Origin: Nannobrachium achirus
Lineage: Eukaryota; Chordata; Actinopteri; Myctophiformes; Myctophidae
NCBI GenBank assembly: GCA_963921795.1
Contig: OY997651.1
Location: forward strand, 42,140,856-42,204,855
Reading direction: 5' to 3'
DNA: 64,000 nucleotides
Under the pieces are notes generated by a model. That model ran no database searches and was not told the origin of the DNA. It saw only the letters and a program-made list of their open reading frames with translations. The translations under genes were made by a program, and so were the position numbers. This document shows positions 1 through 16,175 of the stretch, in pieces. Numbering within the stretch: the first letter of the stretch is position 1; every line of letters starts with the position of its first letter.

Positions 1-3923
<3,923 letters not shown>

Positions 3924-3952
3924 TTAAAAGATTATCTTTCAATGCTTTAGAC

Positions 3953-4441
3953 CAGGGGTTTCCAAACTTTTTTTTGTCTCAGGGCACCCCATAAATATTT
4001 GTTTAAATCCGAGGCACCCCTACATTATAATTTTCACTCCCCAGCACCTTATATTTATAGCATATCGTCGTTGTCGGGTGTGAACCATTCGTTTTGTATT
4101 TATCATCTAAAATATGTACTAAACTAGTGACAACAGCAGATCTACAAGCACACAACGCCTGTGCTTGTAGATCGGCTGTTTTCACTAGTTTTGTGTGACA
4201 GTCTTGGAAATACAAGGTTTCTGCTCGACAGTGACGATATTTTAGTGATTATGTTGCGAGGAAAACGTTGAGATAATAGCAATTTTGGTTAAAACTGACT
4301 GAAAATAGCTTTGTACTTCAAGTTTAAAATGATACTAAATATATTTTTAAATGTCCAAATAAATTTCAAATATCAAATTATCTCGCGGCACCCCTGAACT
4401 GCTGTCACGGCACCCCAGGGTGCCCACTTTGAAAACCCCTG
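3953..4441. mobile_element. hAT-type MITE with perfect 8-bp target duplication
   Basis: Starts CAGGGGTTTCCAAAC and ends with the inverse of CAGGGGTTTTCAAAG. It is flanked by the exact 8-bp repeat CTTTAGAC (3945-3952 and 4442-4449). It is non-coding. Its centre (4122-4192) is a copy of the dispersed palindrome. Confidence 0.9.
4122..4192. repeat. Dispersed palindrome, copy inside MITE 3953-4441
   Basis: Arms GATCTACAAGCACACA and TGTGCTTGTAGATC pair around a loop of about 5 bases; pairing continues outward through CAGC/GCTG and ACTAGTGA/TCACTAGT. Compared with other copies, CTCACA has become CACACA on one arm and TGTGAG has become TGTGCT on the other, so pairing is kept. Confidence 0.8.
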
Positions 4442-5082
4442 CTTTAGACAAGAGAACCTGTTTCGCCTCGCGTAGCCAGACTATATCACTGCGTGGATAT
4501 GAGTCTGGTGTATGGCTGTTATTTCTTCATGGGGTGGGTCAAAGAATTTCTCTGGTCCAGGGGGCCATTTGTACGGATTTAAAATGAAGCAAAGACATTG
4601 GCCGCTAAGTTGCGCTGTTCTGGTACCAGAAGCAACATGTTCTCCATAGAATTCCATTCATTTTCCCAAACTTTTAAATTTGTTTTTCTTACCTTAATAA
4701 ACATTCTCATAAATACTTTATGGTTCCTGTCGCTAGTTTAAAGCCTCGTTCCAATCACCATGATATGTGTTTTGTGAGAATATGGTCCAGGTTCTGTGAC
4801 CATCCTCTGGGAAGGATGGTTTGATGATTGATTTGACCTCTATGGACCCTTTATAAAAGATTTAGCCCCCATGTCCCTCGCAAAAATCCCGGCATTTTTT
4901 GCTATAGGGCCAAATTCAAAATGGCACCTTAATTAGTGGGATCTTATTAGTGGGCAGTCTGAGTGGGATACGGTCCCGCATCAGAAGTAAATCAACAAAC
5001 TATTGGATAGTGGCTACTATACAAACAAACAGCCAACACAGACAGCACTGCTTCAGGCAGGTGTGGGAGAGAATGTACCTAC

Positions 5083-5214
5083 CACAGATTTTGAGAGGAG
5101 CCTCCAGCTCCAGGAGGATGGGCTGGCTGAGGAAGATCTCCCGGGACTTGATGCAGAGGCCCCGCACCTCGGCCTCCGTCATCTGGACTATCTTCCCCGG
5201 TCGACATCCTCGCA
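5083..5214 (-). CDS. ppp1cb: Protein phosphatase 1 catalytic subunit beta, exon 2
   Basis: This 132-bp exon reads [19 protein letters not shown], then [15 protein letters not shown] and [11 protein letters not shown]. The wording [20 protein letters not shown] is that of the beta isoform; alpha and gamma have GSRPGKNVQL or GSKPGKNVQL types. The acceptor is CCCAG and the donor GTAGGT. Phase joins exon 1 (G plus TG gives Val) and exon 3. This is the exon that identifies the isoform. Confidence 0.97.
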
Positions 5215-6170
5215 CTGGGGGGAGAAGGGGAGACAGAGACGGGGAAACCAGAGGGGAGAGGGTGGGAGAACAGAGAAGGGAGAAAGACAGAACATCAGAT
5301 TATACATTGCATGTTGTAAATGTTTTAAGTGTTTTAATATTTAAAATAGCTGATCCTCAAGCTCACAACGTTTCGATGTAGATCGGCTATTTGAAGTATT
5401 TTCAAATGTTTTTCAAAATAGTAAAAAAGAAGTTTAGGGATAAATAAAATATAGCTCTCTGTCTCACATTCTAAGTCACATCATTTAACAGACAATATAT
5501 TGTGGCTGCAGCAAGTCAACCATGTATTCAACTTTTCTTCTCTCTTCTTCAAAGCAAGCGCCCTCTCATGCGATGCCTGAAGTGTGTAAGGGGAAGCACA
5601 AGGTTTGCAAACAAATCCAGCTATTTGAAAGCATGACATTTTAACGCTGTGGCGGCGCCGAAGGAGCTTAAGCTGTCTAGAAGGGGGCCTGCCCAGTGCC
5701 CATTGGCCCGACAATCCATTATTCCAAAGAAAATGATAGGTGGGTGTGAGGTTAGGCGTATTAATAGGCCAATGTGCAGTCTCTGAATAATAAGAGCTGC
5801 CCGACCAACCAATGCCATGGCAGCGTCTAGAAGAGGGTTTGCCTTAATCTGTCTGTCGCCATCCATTCCATCTCTCTGTTCCAACAAAAGTAGACCAATC
5901 AGCGAACCACACACATCTCAACTCACGCTGCTATGCCAATCACAACTCGGCTCACACTGCTACGTGAATATGTGCATACATTCAGCGAACCACACAGCTC
6001 AGCACGCTGCTATGCCAAACACCGCTCAGCTCATTGTTGCACAGAGCCAAACACAAGCCCGAGCTCCAAAGTCAAAGTTGTCGACGTTACATACATAGCT
6101 GGTGTTAGCACATCATTGGTGTTTCGTTCACTTGACTGCACACACCTTGCAGCCTCCCATCTACAGCTAC

Positions 6171-6208
6171 TAGGGATGTTTCGATACCATGTTTTCCTTG
6201 CCGATCTG

Positions 6209-6263
<55 letters not shown>

Positions 6264-6576
6264 TGTTTGTGGTAGAGAGGGAGAGTGAGAGAAGGGGAGA
6301 TAAGAGATAGAGCACTGGTGTTTATTAGACTGATATCTTGTGTTGTTTATAGCTAACTAAAGACTGTTGCATCCTCAGACTCTTCACTGAAACTTGTACA
6401 CTTGGGCCACTATAAAGCAAACTCCACATACCCAAATGTTTTATTCACCTGCCACAGTGTCAACCCCTGTATTGCATTGGTGGATAGACTGGCGTACTCA
6501 GCGATTCCGATATGACCAAATAAGGCCATATCGGGCACTTTCCCCCGATACCGGTATCGCTATCGGAACATCCATA
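6171..6576. mobile_element. hAT-type MITE carrying a (TG)n microsatellite
   Basis: Begins TAGGGATGTTTCGATACC and ends with the inverse of TATGGATGTTCCGATAGC. The 8-bp direct repeat ACAGCTAC lies on both sides (6163-6170 and 6577-6584). A roughly 49-bp (TG)n tract at 6212-6260 lies inside it. Confidence 0.88.
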
Positions 6577-7633
6577 ACAGCTACAGAGAGTACAATGAAG
6601 CCAAGACGATATTTTTAGACTCTGTGTCTCTTGTGCCATGAATAATACTTTTTGTTTTTTTTCAGGGCGCGAGACATGTTTACCGTCACAACACGTCGAG
6701 CGCAGCCTCTGGGTGAGTTTAGAAATGAACGTCAAACTAAATACGGGAGACAAGGTTTAGCCAACAGCAGGAGAGACAGAAATAGCTCCAAGACTAGAGA
6801 GGGGTTTTCTCTTTTGGAGAGAAACTTCCTGTGTTTCAAGTGGGAGGACAAGAGGCAGAGGAGGCATCGTGTGAGCAGTGTTTAGAAAGGGAATATTTCT
6901 CTACATGGGAGTGTTCTTGGCCCTGGTCACAGATTACAGCTATTTTGGAAAATCATTACATAATTTCTCTGGCTAGATGCAACAGGGAGTATGTTTGGAA
7001 TCCTCTAAAAACCACAACTTGGATGATGACTGCCTTTCTTTTTTGCGCAAACAGGCTAAAAGTAGCCCAAACGTTATTAGCCTAAAAGGCAACACGGGAC
7101 AGCAGAAGAAGACTACAATACTACATATGTTTTTCTTTTTTACATATTGTTTTTGAGCAATAATCTAATACTAGGATGTAGGCTAAATGAATTGAGTACA
7201 AAGGGAAACAATTCCCAGGCTGATCACCACAATTCCTTAAAATAGCAAGCTCACAGTGCGACATGAAAACGTATACATCTACTATTTTTGAAAATTTATT
7301 TTAAACCATAAAAAGTGATAATTGATCATTTTGAATTACATTAAAAAAAAGTTTGAGAACTACAGCACTGATTCAGAAGGCATTTGTAGAATCTACTCAG
7401 GTCTTAAACGGGTCAAGTGGTTATGCTGGCCGAACACAGATTGCAAGAACTGAATGCAGATCAGGTTCCCTGCAGGTGACTTGAGTGTCTGTGCCATATT
7501 GCGGCCGCAAAGACATTTCACATGCGCAATAGACGGGCTCCGTTTGGGGACATGTGCAACGTGACCCTGCTATTTCTGCCCGGAGGCCTCAAGCGGGGAC
7601 GATAAACACACATCTGTCATCCTCTCTCCAAGA

Positions 7634-8069
7634 CAGGGGTGCCCAAAAGGTTGATTGTGATCTACCAGTAGATCACAAAGGCTGTGCTGGTAGACCACAT
7701 GACATGCCCCTAAAAATACATACATAATTAAAATATAAAAACAATATATATTTTGATTAATTGACATGAAGAAGGGCCTGTCAGCTCCCTTCATGGCTTC
7801 TAAAGTAGGCAAACCCCCAATCTAATGCTCTGTTTTCAAGAGACAGGACTGCATTTCAAAGAACCCGAAAACCTACCACTTGCCTACAGAATGGGATGAA
7901 GACTTTTCCCCCCCCCAGTTTCCCATTCCAAGCGCGTTTTTCCGTATATGCAACGCCAGTGCCGCAATTCCAAAGCCTCCTCGGGTAATTTTTTGGCGTG
8001 GTGGGTAGATCACCTTGAGCTATTCATTTCAAAAGTAGCTCTCAAGTCAAAAAAGTGTGGACATCCCTG
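7634..8069. mobile_element. hAT-type MITE
   Basis: Begins CAGGGGTGCCCAAA and ends AGTGTGGACATCCCTG, the usual imperfect hAT terminal pair. The flanks CTCCAAGA and CTCTAAGC agree at 6 of 8 bases and may be a decayed target duplication. It carries the GTAGATCAC-rich subterminal sequence seen in many vertebrate hAT MITEs. Non-coding. Confidence 0.7.
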
Positions 8070-8808
8070 CTCTAAGCCAAGTGGACCCGGGTCCAGTCCT
8101 GTAAAACTGGTCGTGTCGCACACGTGCCCCTACCTGAACACATAGACCAGGGCTAATAAATAATACTGCTAGAAATGTCCCCAAGTACAGGTTACACAGC
8201 AATAGCTTGGGCTAAGGTTTGAGCGCCGTGCAACACCTGCAAACATGCACCCGGATTATTTACGCAAGCCACGTGTAGAAGGGAGAAATCACTCAGCCTT
8301 GCGTTTCTTCTGCTGAAAGCTTAGATGGCAGTTGTTGTGCACTATAAGAACTATTTAATTATTGCCTCTCATACACTAAGAATGGTCGTTTAAAGCAATT
8401 CTAGCTGCTTACACTTTCATCAAAGAATCACATAGAACATAGCACACGTTAAACAGAGGCTCTTGTTGTCAGCTCGGCTGCACTAGTGTGACTCCCACTG
8501 TCTGAAATCGGTCCGCGTGGAAACACATACAAAACATAACAATCCTATTGTTACAAGAACGTACACAGCGTTTGCCTTTTAAGTAAAAAAAAAAGGATCT
8601 ACAGCAAACAACAACAACAACAAGATAAGGACAGTTTGTACCGAAATGTGTGCCATATGTGTGTACACGACTACAGTATGTTTGAGACACCCGTAGTGCC
8701 TCCAGGGAGACATTTCACACCTCAGCTCGGCCCCTCCCTCCCAGCTGGGCGGTGACGCGCTTACAGGTCTGTGTTGGCTCAGCTGACGAAGGGGGGAGGC
8801 CTGATATA

Positions 8809-9232
8809 TAGGGCTGTCACAATTACTACATAATCGTCTAATCGTGATTTTTTGAAATAATCGTGATTATTTTTCATAATTGTCATAATCGTTTCCATGT
8901 TGAAAAATGTTCATGTATTTTTTTTAAATGTAAAAAATAGTGGGAATAGCAGATCTACAAGCTCACAACGCGTCGCATCGCGGCGCGTTGTGAGCTTGTA
9001 GATCGGCTATTTCCACTATCAATGTTATTTTTTAAGTATAAAGTTGTCAAATATGTCAGTAATGTTTTTGTATATTTAGGTTATGTGTCATGATTGCCAT
9101 GTGCAGCTTCAAAGCCTAAAAGCCAAACAGAAATGTAATTATCAACGTCAAAAACACAATTAAATCGTTAATCGCCAATTATTTGAGTGACAATTAATCG
9201 TCATGTAAAATGTCATATCGTGACAGCCCTTA
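8809..9232. mobile_element. hAT-type MITE with 8-bp target duplication and central palindrome
   Basis: Begins TAGGGCTGTCAC and ends GTGACAGCCCTTA. The flanks CTGATATA at 8801-8808 and 9233-9240 are identical. The interior is rich in AATCGTGATTA-like words. The centre (8936-9020) is the most perfect copy of the dispersed palindrome. Confidence 0.88.
8936..9020. repeat. Dispersed palindrome, best-preserved copy
   Basis: Arms run from AATAGTGG through AATAGC and GATCTACAAGCTCACAACG to the central GC-rich turn, then back through CGTTGTGAGCTTGTAGATC, GCTATT and CCACTAT. This gives about 36 paired bases per arm with few mismatches and a loop near TCGCATCG. An RNA copy would form a long hairpin on either strand. 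Confidence 0.9.
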
Positions 9233-10189
9233 CTGATATATGGGAGAGAACAGAACACACCCAGCAGACACCCACCTCACCCACCCTCCTGGCTGACCAC
9301 AACAAGCAGCACTTGTAGCACCAGTCTGGGAGGATCTGCTTTCACCATATGGCCGGACAGACTAAATGCCATTGGACACACACATACTGTCTGTTACTGT
9401 ACACCACACACCTATTTTCTCTCTCTCTCTCGCATGACGTCTTAACTCTCTCTGAACACACAAACAAACAGTAATGATCCGTTCACCGTTCACAGCGCGA
9501 TCGTCCCGTGAAAATCACTAACACACACACCCCGTGATCCAGTGACCTTGACACCAGATCGTACCACTGAGGGGCTCATATCCCAGCATCCTCTGGTACT
9601 GCTGCACGGCAGTGTGCCACGTCACCCGTTCATGTGTGTGTATTTGTGTCTGTAAGAGTGTGTGTGTGTGTGTGTGTGTGTGGATTGTGTGGATATTGGG
9701 GGGGGGGGGGGTTACCAGAGCCGATCACCATGGCAACCAGCACAGGTCACTGCCACCCTGAAAATGGTTGAGTGTTGTAGCTGTGATGGGGGAGTGATTT
9801 GTAGATGTGTGGCATCTCATCTTCCTCCAACAACAACCCATGCTCTGCATAACAGGCACCACTTCCATTCCATCCATAAACGTGCAGGTGCGCATGCATG
9901 AGCAATGGCTTCAGGAATTTACAGGGGCTAAAAGGCGAAAATGCCCCCATTTAAATCTCAAAAGGATGTGCGGCAAAAATATCAGCCCGATAATTCCTGC
10001 TTGTGGAAATACATATGAAAATGCATATACTACTTAAATTAAATTGCATTAAAATCATAGTATTGTTTTATTGACATACTGTAGTAGCGTAAGTAATGGT
10101 ATGAGTGCGTAATGAGAGAAAATAAATGCTGATATTTGTTCCAAAAAGCTTCATACCCTGTCTAACAATGCTGTACCCCCTCCAACTGT

Positions 10190-10305
10190 ATATATGTTCC
10201 CCATTTTCAACAGTTTTTATTATGTTTTGAAACTTGCTTTGGCAATGTAAACGTACGTTTTCTCATGCCAATAAAGCTCCTTTGAGTTGAATTGAATTGA
10301 GTACT
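10190..10305 (+). mobile_element. LINE (L2-like) 3' tail fragment
   Basis: The stretch ends CCAATAAAGCTCCTTTGA followed by short GAATT repeats, the pattern of L2-like LINE 3' ends in fish. No coding sequence remains upstream that I can recognise. Confidence 0.5.
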
Positions 10306-10494
10306 CTCCAATGTCTCACAATTTTAGACACTACCAAGTAGCCACTAATGTACTCACGTACATTTAATGGGTGCAATTACTAGTGCACACGCTTTCAGAC
10401 ATACAAGCCAGCCTCTATGTGAGGGAGTCTCACCAAACCACCGCAGCTTGCCTACAGCTGCTGACTGAAGAACAGAGACAGCAGGCACATGCGC

Positions 10495-10935
10495 ACATAG
10501 ACATCAAAGGGGGCTTGAGCCCCTGCCCTTTTATCCGTCCGTAAAAAGTGTCTTCTCCAGACCATGAATGCAGTTTTTACTATGGTAAAAGAAATGCAAA
10601 TGCCCTCTTTCCATGCCATACCTGAAGGCAGAATTCAAGAGAATTGCCTTGTCCAATCTCTCCTGAACTTGAATGCAGTATCTTATGTTGAAATAATTGC
10701 CCTCTCTGTATAGAAATCCATGCCGTTACTCCACATCTCCAGTATTCACTTGATTATGCCTAGATTAGTGTGGTATCAAGCACCGAAAATAGACGACCTC
10801 CAAGCTCACAATGCGTCGCAGCGGGCGCGTTGTGAGCTTGGAGGTCTGCTATTTTCGCTATTTTCACCAAAAGGCCCTTTTAGAAATGTAAGCCCCTGCC
10901 TCTTTAACATTCTCTGCATGTCCCTGAGAGACAGA
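10495..10935. mobile_element. MITE carrying the dispersed palindrome
   Basis: One end reads GGGGGCTTGAGCCCCTGCCC and the other AAGCCCCTGCCTCTTTAAC. A split copy of the same element lies at 26524-26690 and 28203-28345. The palindrome at 10784-10856 has the variant arms GACCTCCAAGCTCACAATG and TTGTGAGCTTGGAGGTC: both arms changed together from the GATCTACAAG form. Confidence 0.65.
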
Positions 10936-11623
10936 TCCCTGAAACAGATGTGTGGAACCTCACTTTACGTAATCTTAAGTTTTAGAATAGAGAGGAGGAG
11001 GGGGGAGGGGGGTTCCCAGCTGATTCTCATGCAGCATTGGTACTGGTGGTCTCAACAGAGCCTTTGCTTCGGGATTCTCGCCACGTTCCAATTCATCTCT
11101 CCTAATTTGGCAGTGCTCTGCTCAGCTTTGGGAGTGTGTGTGTGTGTGTGCGTGTGCGTGTATGCGTGTGTGTGTATTTCCACATGGCTCTTGTGCCTGG
11201 TGGGATGGGGGGGGGGGGGGGGCTGCTGCTGGGTCACAGTCTTGACACTTTCAAACTGAACATAGGCATATACGTTCTCTCACTCACTCACTCATCCCTC
11301 TTGCCAAAGATCACTGCAACGACATAACTCTATTTTCCATCCTTCCCTCTTCCCGTCTTGAACCTCCACCTCTTTTCCTTGCCCTCCTCCCATCCCTTCC
11401 TCTCATATACTATCTGTCATTCGGCTGGATCCTTGGCTGATTGTGATGGAATCTTGGCTTGCCCCCTGTCCCGCTGCTTGCTGCTGGCTGCTCCGGCCTT
11501 GCCAGTGAACCGGCACTGACGTCAAGAGCAGGGGCATCACGGGGGTTGGGGGAGTGGGACTGAGTTACTAGGGCCCAAGGTGGAGGGGGCCTTAATTGTT
11601 TTATACTTTTTAGCTATTGAAAA

Positions 11624-11691
11624 ATAGCAGATATACAAGGCAGTCGGTGCCGCGCTGCGAGCTTGTAGATCTGCTATTTTTTAAAAGTCGT
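11624..11691. repeat. Dispersed palindrome, degenerate copy
   Basis: Arms AAAATAGCAGATATACAAG and GCTTGTAGATCTGCTATTT face each other around a GC-rich centre. It lies in a MITE region whose relatives have the words GGGGGTCCTTGACATGAA and ATTTTGAGATGGGGGTCC. Confidence 0.65.
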
Positions 11692-11885
11692 GAAAATGTG
11701 TGCAAATCTTTGAATATATGTATTTTTTAAGCGAACATTTTCAACTCAAATTTTGCTTCTGGTTGGGAGACCCTGAAAATAAATATTTTGAGATGGGGGT
11801 CCGTCCGTGGCCAAATACATATCATTTTGGGGGTCCTTGACATGAAAAGGAGCAACAAAGACTTGCACACATTTTCATGATTTTT

Positions 11886-12078
11886 CAAAAATAGCAGATC
11901 TACAAGCTCGCAGCACGGTGCCGCATTGTGAGTTTTGAGTTATTGAAGACTTTATTAGAAGTTTGCATAGGAAAAGGTACAGTTTCGTGACAGTACAGTT
12001 CACTGGTACAAGGTCAACTAAAAGGAGATCCTAGTAAGCACTTTATTTGAGCTTGTATATCTGCTATTTTTCAACAGT
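11886..12078. repeat. Dispersed palindrome split by a LINE 3' fragment
   Basis: The left arm AATAGCAGATCTACAAGCTC starts near 11886 and the right arm GCTTGTATATCTGCTATT ends near 12073. Between them, at about 11938-12047, is a minus-strand LINE 3' fragment sharing TAGAAGTTTGCATAGGAAAA and GTACAGTTCACTGGTACAAG with the copies at 30.4 and 58.1 kb. The LINE fragment entered the loop of an existing palindrome. Confidence 0.65.
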
Positions 12079-12642
12079 TAAAGCACACAATAATGTCCGT
12101 GAACCCTCGTACCCAGGGCACAGGATTTGGTGCGACACCCCTGCTTGCCAGTGAACCGGCACTGACGTCAAGAGGACAGCGCTCCCCTGTGGCTCTTCCC
12201 CTGAGACTCGCTACATTCCACACAGACCATGGATGCTTCCAACCTCTTCCAACCTCCAAAGAGGAGTTCTCTCCGAAGGTTGGGATGTGAGGCATTGTGA
12301 GCATGTAGATCGGCGTTGTGAGCATGTAGATCGGCTATTTTCACAATTTCTGCCTCTATATATTTGACAATTTGGACAATGTTTAATTTGTCATTTTAGA
12401 GGTATTAAAAAGTCCTTAAATTGGCACTTTAGAAATGTGAAGATACCCTCTATACACTTAAACTTTATGTTGGTTTGTTTACAGTTGAGTGAGAAAACAA
12501 TGTTTCACATTAAGTTAATCATCTGGGGACCCCCCAAAATAATTGGGGGGTCGTGTGTGATGTGATCATCAAACGATAAAGTCGACTTCAACTCAACTTT
12601 TTACTGAGTCGAGTCGACTTGCAAAAATCACAAGTCGTTAAT

Positions 12643-12746
12643 GCCCTAGTAGGCACTAAGCAGGTGTGGTTTAGGTTGTTTAGGTCTCTGGTTCGCTGCG
12701 CACACCGCATGGAGATGCCCCATCTGACCTTTCCTTTTTAGCTCAC
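12643..12746. repeat. 104-bp segment duplicated at 15585-15689
   Basis: The sequence from GCCCTAGTAGGCACTAAG to TTTCCTTTTTAGCTCAC recurs almost unchanged 2.9 kb away at 15585-15689. Each copy is preceded by a different MITE-like right end finishing in GCCCTA. It is a local duplication of host sequence or part of a larger repeat. Confidence 0.7.
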
Positions 12747-12854
12747 ACGTTGGGACTATAAGAGGGCTGACCGCGGACGCACCTACCGGCTCTGGCTAAC
12801 ACACCAAGGCGGATATTTTTTGACTACAAAGGTTCATCTGTTGTGCCTTTGCGC

Positions 12855-13231
12855 CAGTGGTTTTCTCGCATTTTCACATCAAGGTCCATTATTTATTCGG
12901 CATTTGAGCCACGGACCACCGTTAGATCCGATTTAGCCTCCCAGACCCATGAGATTCCATGCTGCATTGATGTTGGTGCCATAGGACAGATAACAGGCAA
13001 ACGTTGATCAAAATAACAATTCTTCCACATTCTCTAATTGTAAAGAATTCTTGTAAATTGACTAATGCAGGTGTTTAACGATAATCTAACTCTTGAGAGC
13101 GTAAAATGAAACCAAATGGACCTGTACTAAAGAGTTAAAGGTCTATAAGGGTCCACTGGGTTACCAACTCTCCATCATTTAGCTGGGGACCACCTGGAAG
13201 CCTCACAAGGACCACTGGTTGAAAACTACTG
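12855..13231. mobile_element. hAT-type MITE (reference copy for the 3.4-kb and 18.0-kb copies)
   Basis: Begins CAGTGGTTTTCTCGC and ends GGTTGAAAACTACTG. The flanks CTTTGCGC and CTTTACGC agree at 7 of 8 bases. Internal words CTCTTGAGAGCGTAAAATGA and AGCTGGGGACCACCTGG link it to the copies at 3408-3633 and 17998-18241. Confidence 0.75.
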
Positions 13232-14105
13232 CTTTACGCAAACATACAGCGTTCATCCACTGACAAATGCGTGAGAAGATTCTTGGGGTGGCATTGTCTG
13301 GGTACTGGGTGGGAGCTGAATCACATTAAGACACAGCTTAACGAACAAGAAGGGTTGTGTGCTGTAAACAATACAATGGTGGCTGGGAAACGGGCAGTGA
13401 GTGTGGTATGATCTGATTCTGAACCCCTTTAAGCAGCTTAGAATGAGAGGAAACACAAGGTGAGCTGTGACATTTCGGAAAGGGCTGCAGTACCTCAGCT
13501 TTGCACGGGTGTACTGTAGGCCTACTTCTCTTTACTCAGGAGAGTTTTGGCCCACTCAAACCCCCCGAAATGTCCAGGATTTAGACATTTTAGTGAAAAA
13601 TTGGGACATTGGGATCTGCAAATTGGGGTAGGTAGGCGTACCCCATTATACGACAGTTGGAACTGGTTTAATCCAGTAAACAACATGCATACAGCAGCAC
13701 AATTGAGCAACTGCTGCTGAGCCGGGGAACTATTAGTGTGCAAGCAAGCCATCATTTCCAATGCATCCTAGGCTGAATACTGTGTGTGTGAAAAGAGGGT
13801 CGACGAGTTCAATGTGTTTTCCGTTAATTTGAAAGAGCAAGGTTGGTAGCGGTGGGGGGAAGGAGAAGGGAAGGAGGAAGTATAGGGAAGTAGGCTCTTC
13901 AGTCAGGATAGAAAGTGAGGGAGCGCTTCAAGGCCGCTACAGTAGACTTCAAGGCCGCTACAGTAGATTCTAAGTGCATGACACTTAGCCTGGCGTAGCC
14001 AGACTATATACTAATGCAGCCAAATAACTGCAGTAAACATCCCCACCGAGTGTTACCATGGGTGGATTGTTTAGCGGTGTAACTAAGTACATATACTTAA
14101 AACTG

Positions 14106-14430
14106 TACCGTATTTTCCAGACTATAAGGCGCACCGGACTATAAGGCACACTGTCAATGAATGGTCTATTTTCGAACTGTTTTCATATATAAGACGCACC
14201 GGACTATAAGGCGCACTGTCAATGAATGGTCTATTTTCGAACTGTTTTCATATATAAGAGGCACCGGATACCGTTGCGTTATGCATCCAACAGATGGAGC
14301 TGTGCTAAAGGGAATGTCAATGTCAATGAATGATCCATATATAAGGTGCACTGAACTATAAGGCGCACTGTAGTTTTTTGAGAAAATTAAAGGCTTTTAA
14401 GTGCGCCTTATAGTCCGGACAATACGGTAC
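14106..14430. mobile_element. MITE of the 'CCGTATTTTCC' family with internal tandem repeats, nested in another MITE
   Basis: The ends are TACCGTATTTTCCAGACTA and the inverse of TACCGTATTGTCCGGACTA, about 30 bp of near-perfect inverted repeat followed by TAAGGCGCACC. Inside, a unit of about 66 bp with TCAATGAATGGTCTATTTTC is repeated twice and a third time partly. Flanking AAGTACATATACTTAAAACT and CTTGAGTAGTAGAATTT look like two halves of a separate 'AGTAC' MITE, so this one is nested. Confidence 0.75.
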
Positions 14431-16132
14431 TTGAGTAGTAGAATTTGGACTTCAGGTATTAGTTTTTTTACTTTATTGGAGTATTAACAATTTTAAGCAC
14501 TATTACTTGTACTTTTACCAGTCCACTACAATTATATGAAAGCTAATCATCTGGGGACCCCCCAAAAATAATTTGTGGACCCCCCCTTGGAGTCCCGACC
14601 CACAGGTTGAGAACCACTGCATCAGGGGCGGGGTGATGGCCACAACAATGAAACGGCTGCCAGCTGCAGCCAGCGACGTCAGTCCATTCATTATCAACAA
14701 GTAAACAGGGTGAAGTAAGTGCAGTATCAAGATGGGCACCAGATACAGATAGTACTGGGTCAGCCTTAAGAATGTGCTCTTTAGTTGATGCTGTACGCTC
14801 CAGTATGTGGTGTCACATTTTAACAATGGCACAGCGATATATCAATAATTATGTTGATATCGTTGTGATATGAGACCAGATTATCTTCTGGAATTTTGGA
14901 GGTGGTAATATTGTGATATGGCATAAGTCTCGGTTTTAAAGGCTGTATTGTGAACCTTTGCCTGAACTTAGCCACTTATTATTATTAATTTGTATAATAT
15001 AGTGCAATCTATGTGACACCCATCATCACATGATATCATACCGTAGTGTTTGTGTTTTGTGCTTACAAAAACGGTGAAATAGCAGATCTACGCTTGTACA
15101 GCTGCTATTTCCCCCCATTTCTAAAATCATCGTCATTCAATCTCTCCCCTGCAAGCCAAATGATGCCATGATGACGTTATGATAACGTCCTCCGGTGACG
15201 TTCAGAACTAGGCCAGATCACAGCCCATATCTTGACATCATATGGACTTATGGATTATTGTTATTGTTTGTAATGTTAGTTGAAATACGAGCATGTAAGG
15301 TTATATTCTGGGATATATCTGACTAGTTATGATATTTATCTGGCCTCAATCGGACCCTCTTTGCTAAAACCAGGACATCAGTTTTCGTGGGCAGGATTTA
15401 TGTTGGTTGAAATCAGGTGATATTCTAGGCCGGATCTGACTAGTCGTGGTTTGACTTGATCTGGCCCCAATCGAGACGTCACTGATTGGTCCAGGTCCTG
15501 ACCGTGCTTGCTGGGTCGCAATCGAGGCAAAAGCGAGGTGAAACAGTCGGGATATTGATTTAAAATCCTATCGCCCACCATGCAGCCCTAGTAGGCACTA
15601 AGCAGGTGTGTTTTAGGTTGTTTAGGTCTCTGGTTCGCTGCGCACACCGCCATGGAGATGCCCCATCTGACCTTTCCTTTTTAGCTCACTGCCTCCTCCT
15701 CCCCCCTCCCTCCCCCACTCCCCCCCACCATTCCGTCTGGGCAGCCTTCCAACCCAGCCACCCCTACACTCTCTCTCCTCTATCCCACTATCTGTCCATC
15801 CTTCTCTCTCTCTCCCACGCAGGTCTTGATGGAAAACAGTGACCCCCCACCCTCTCAGTGGACTCAGTGGGAACACAGAGTGACTCTAGGGCTGTAGAGA
15901 ATCTTAAAGCAGGAGGAGAAAAAAAAAGAGAATCCCCACTTGCGATGGCATTTATTTCTGAGCGCCCTGCTCGTTTTCTGAGGACTTTTTGTTTCGCTCC
16001 TTTAAGTGGCCACGACTTGAATAGCCGTCTTTGTGGAGCGAAAGAAAGAGTGAAATTGAGAGGAGAGAGAGAGAGATAAATAGGGGGGAACAGGGGACGG
16101 GAAAGGCACAAACAGAAAATGCAGAGAGTGAT

Positions 16133-16175
<43 letters not shown>

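Noticed and set aside
6666-6711. Mini-exon candidate between TTTTTTTTCAG and GGTGAGT
   Set aside because: No homology, wrong strand relative to ppp1cb, and such splice-like words are frequent by chance.
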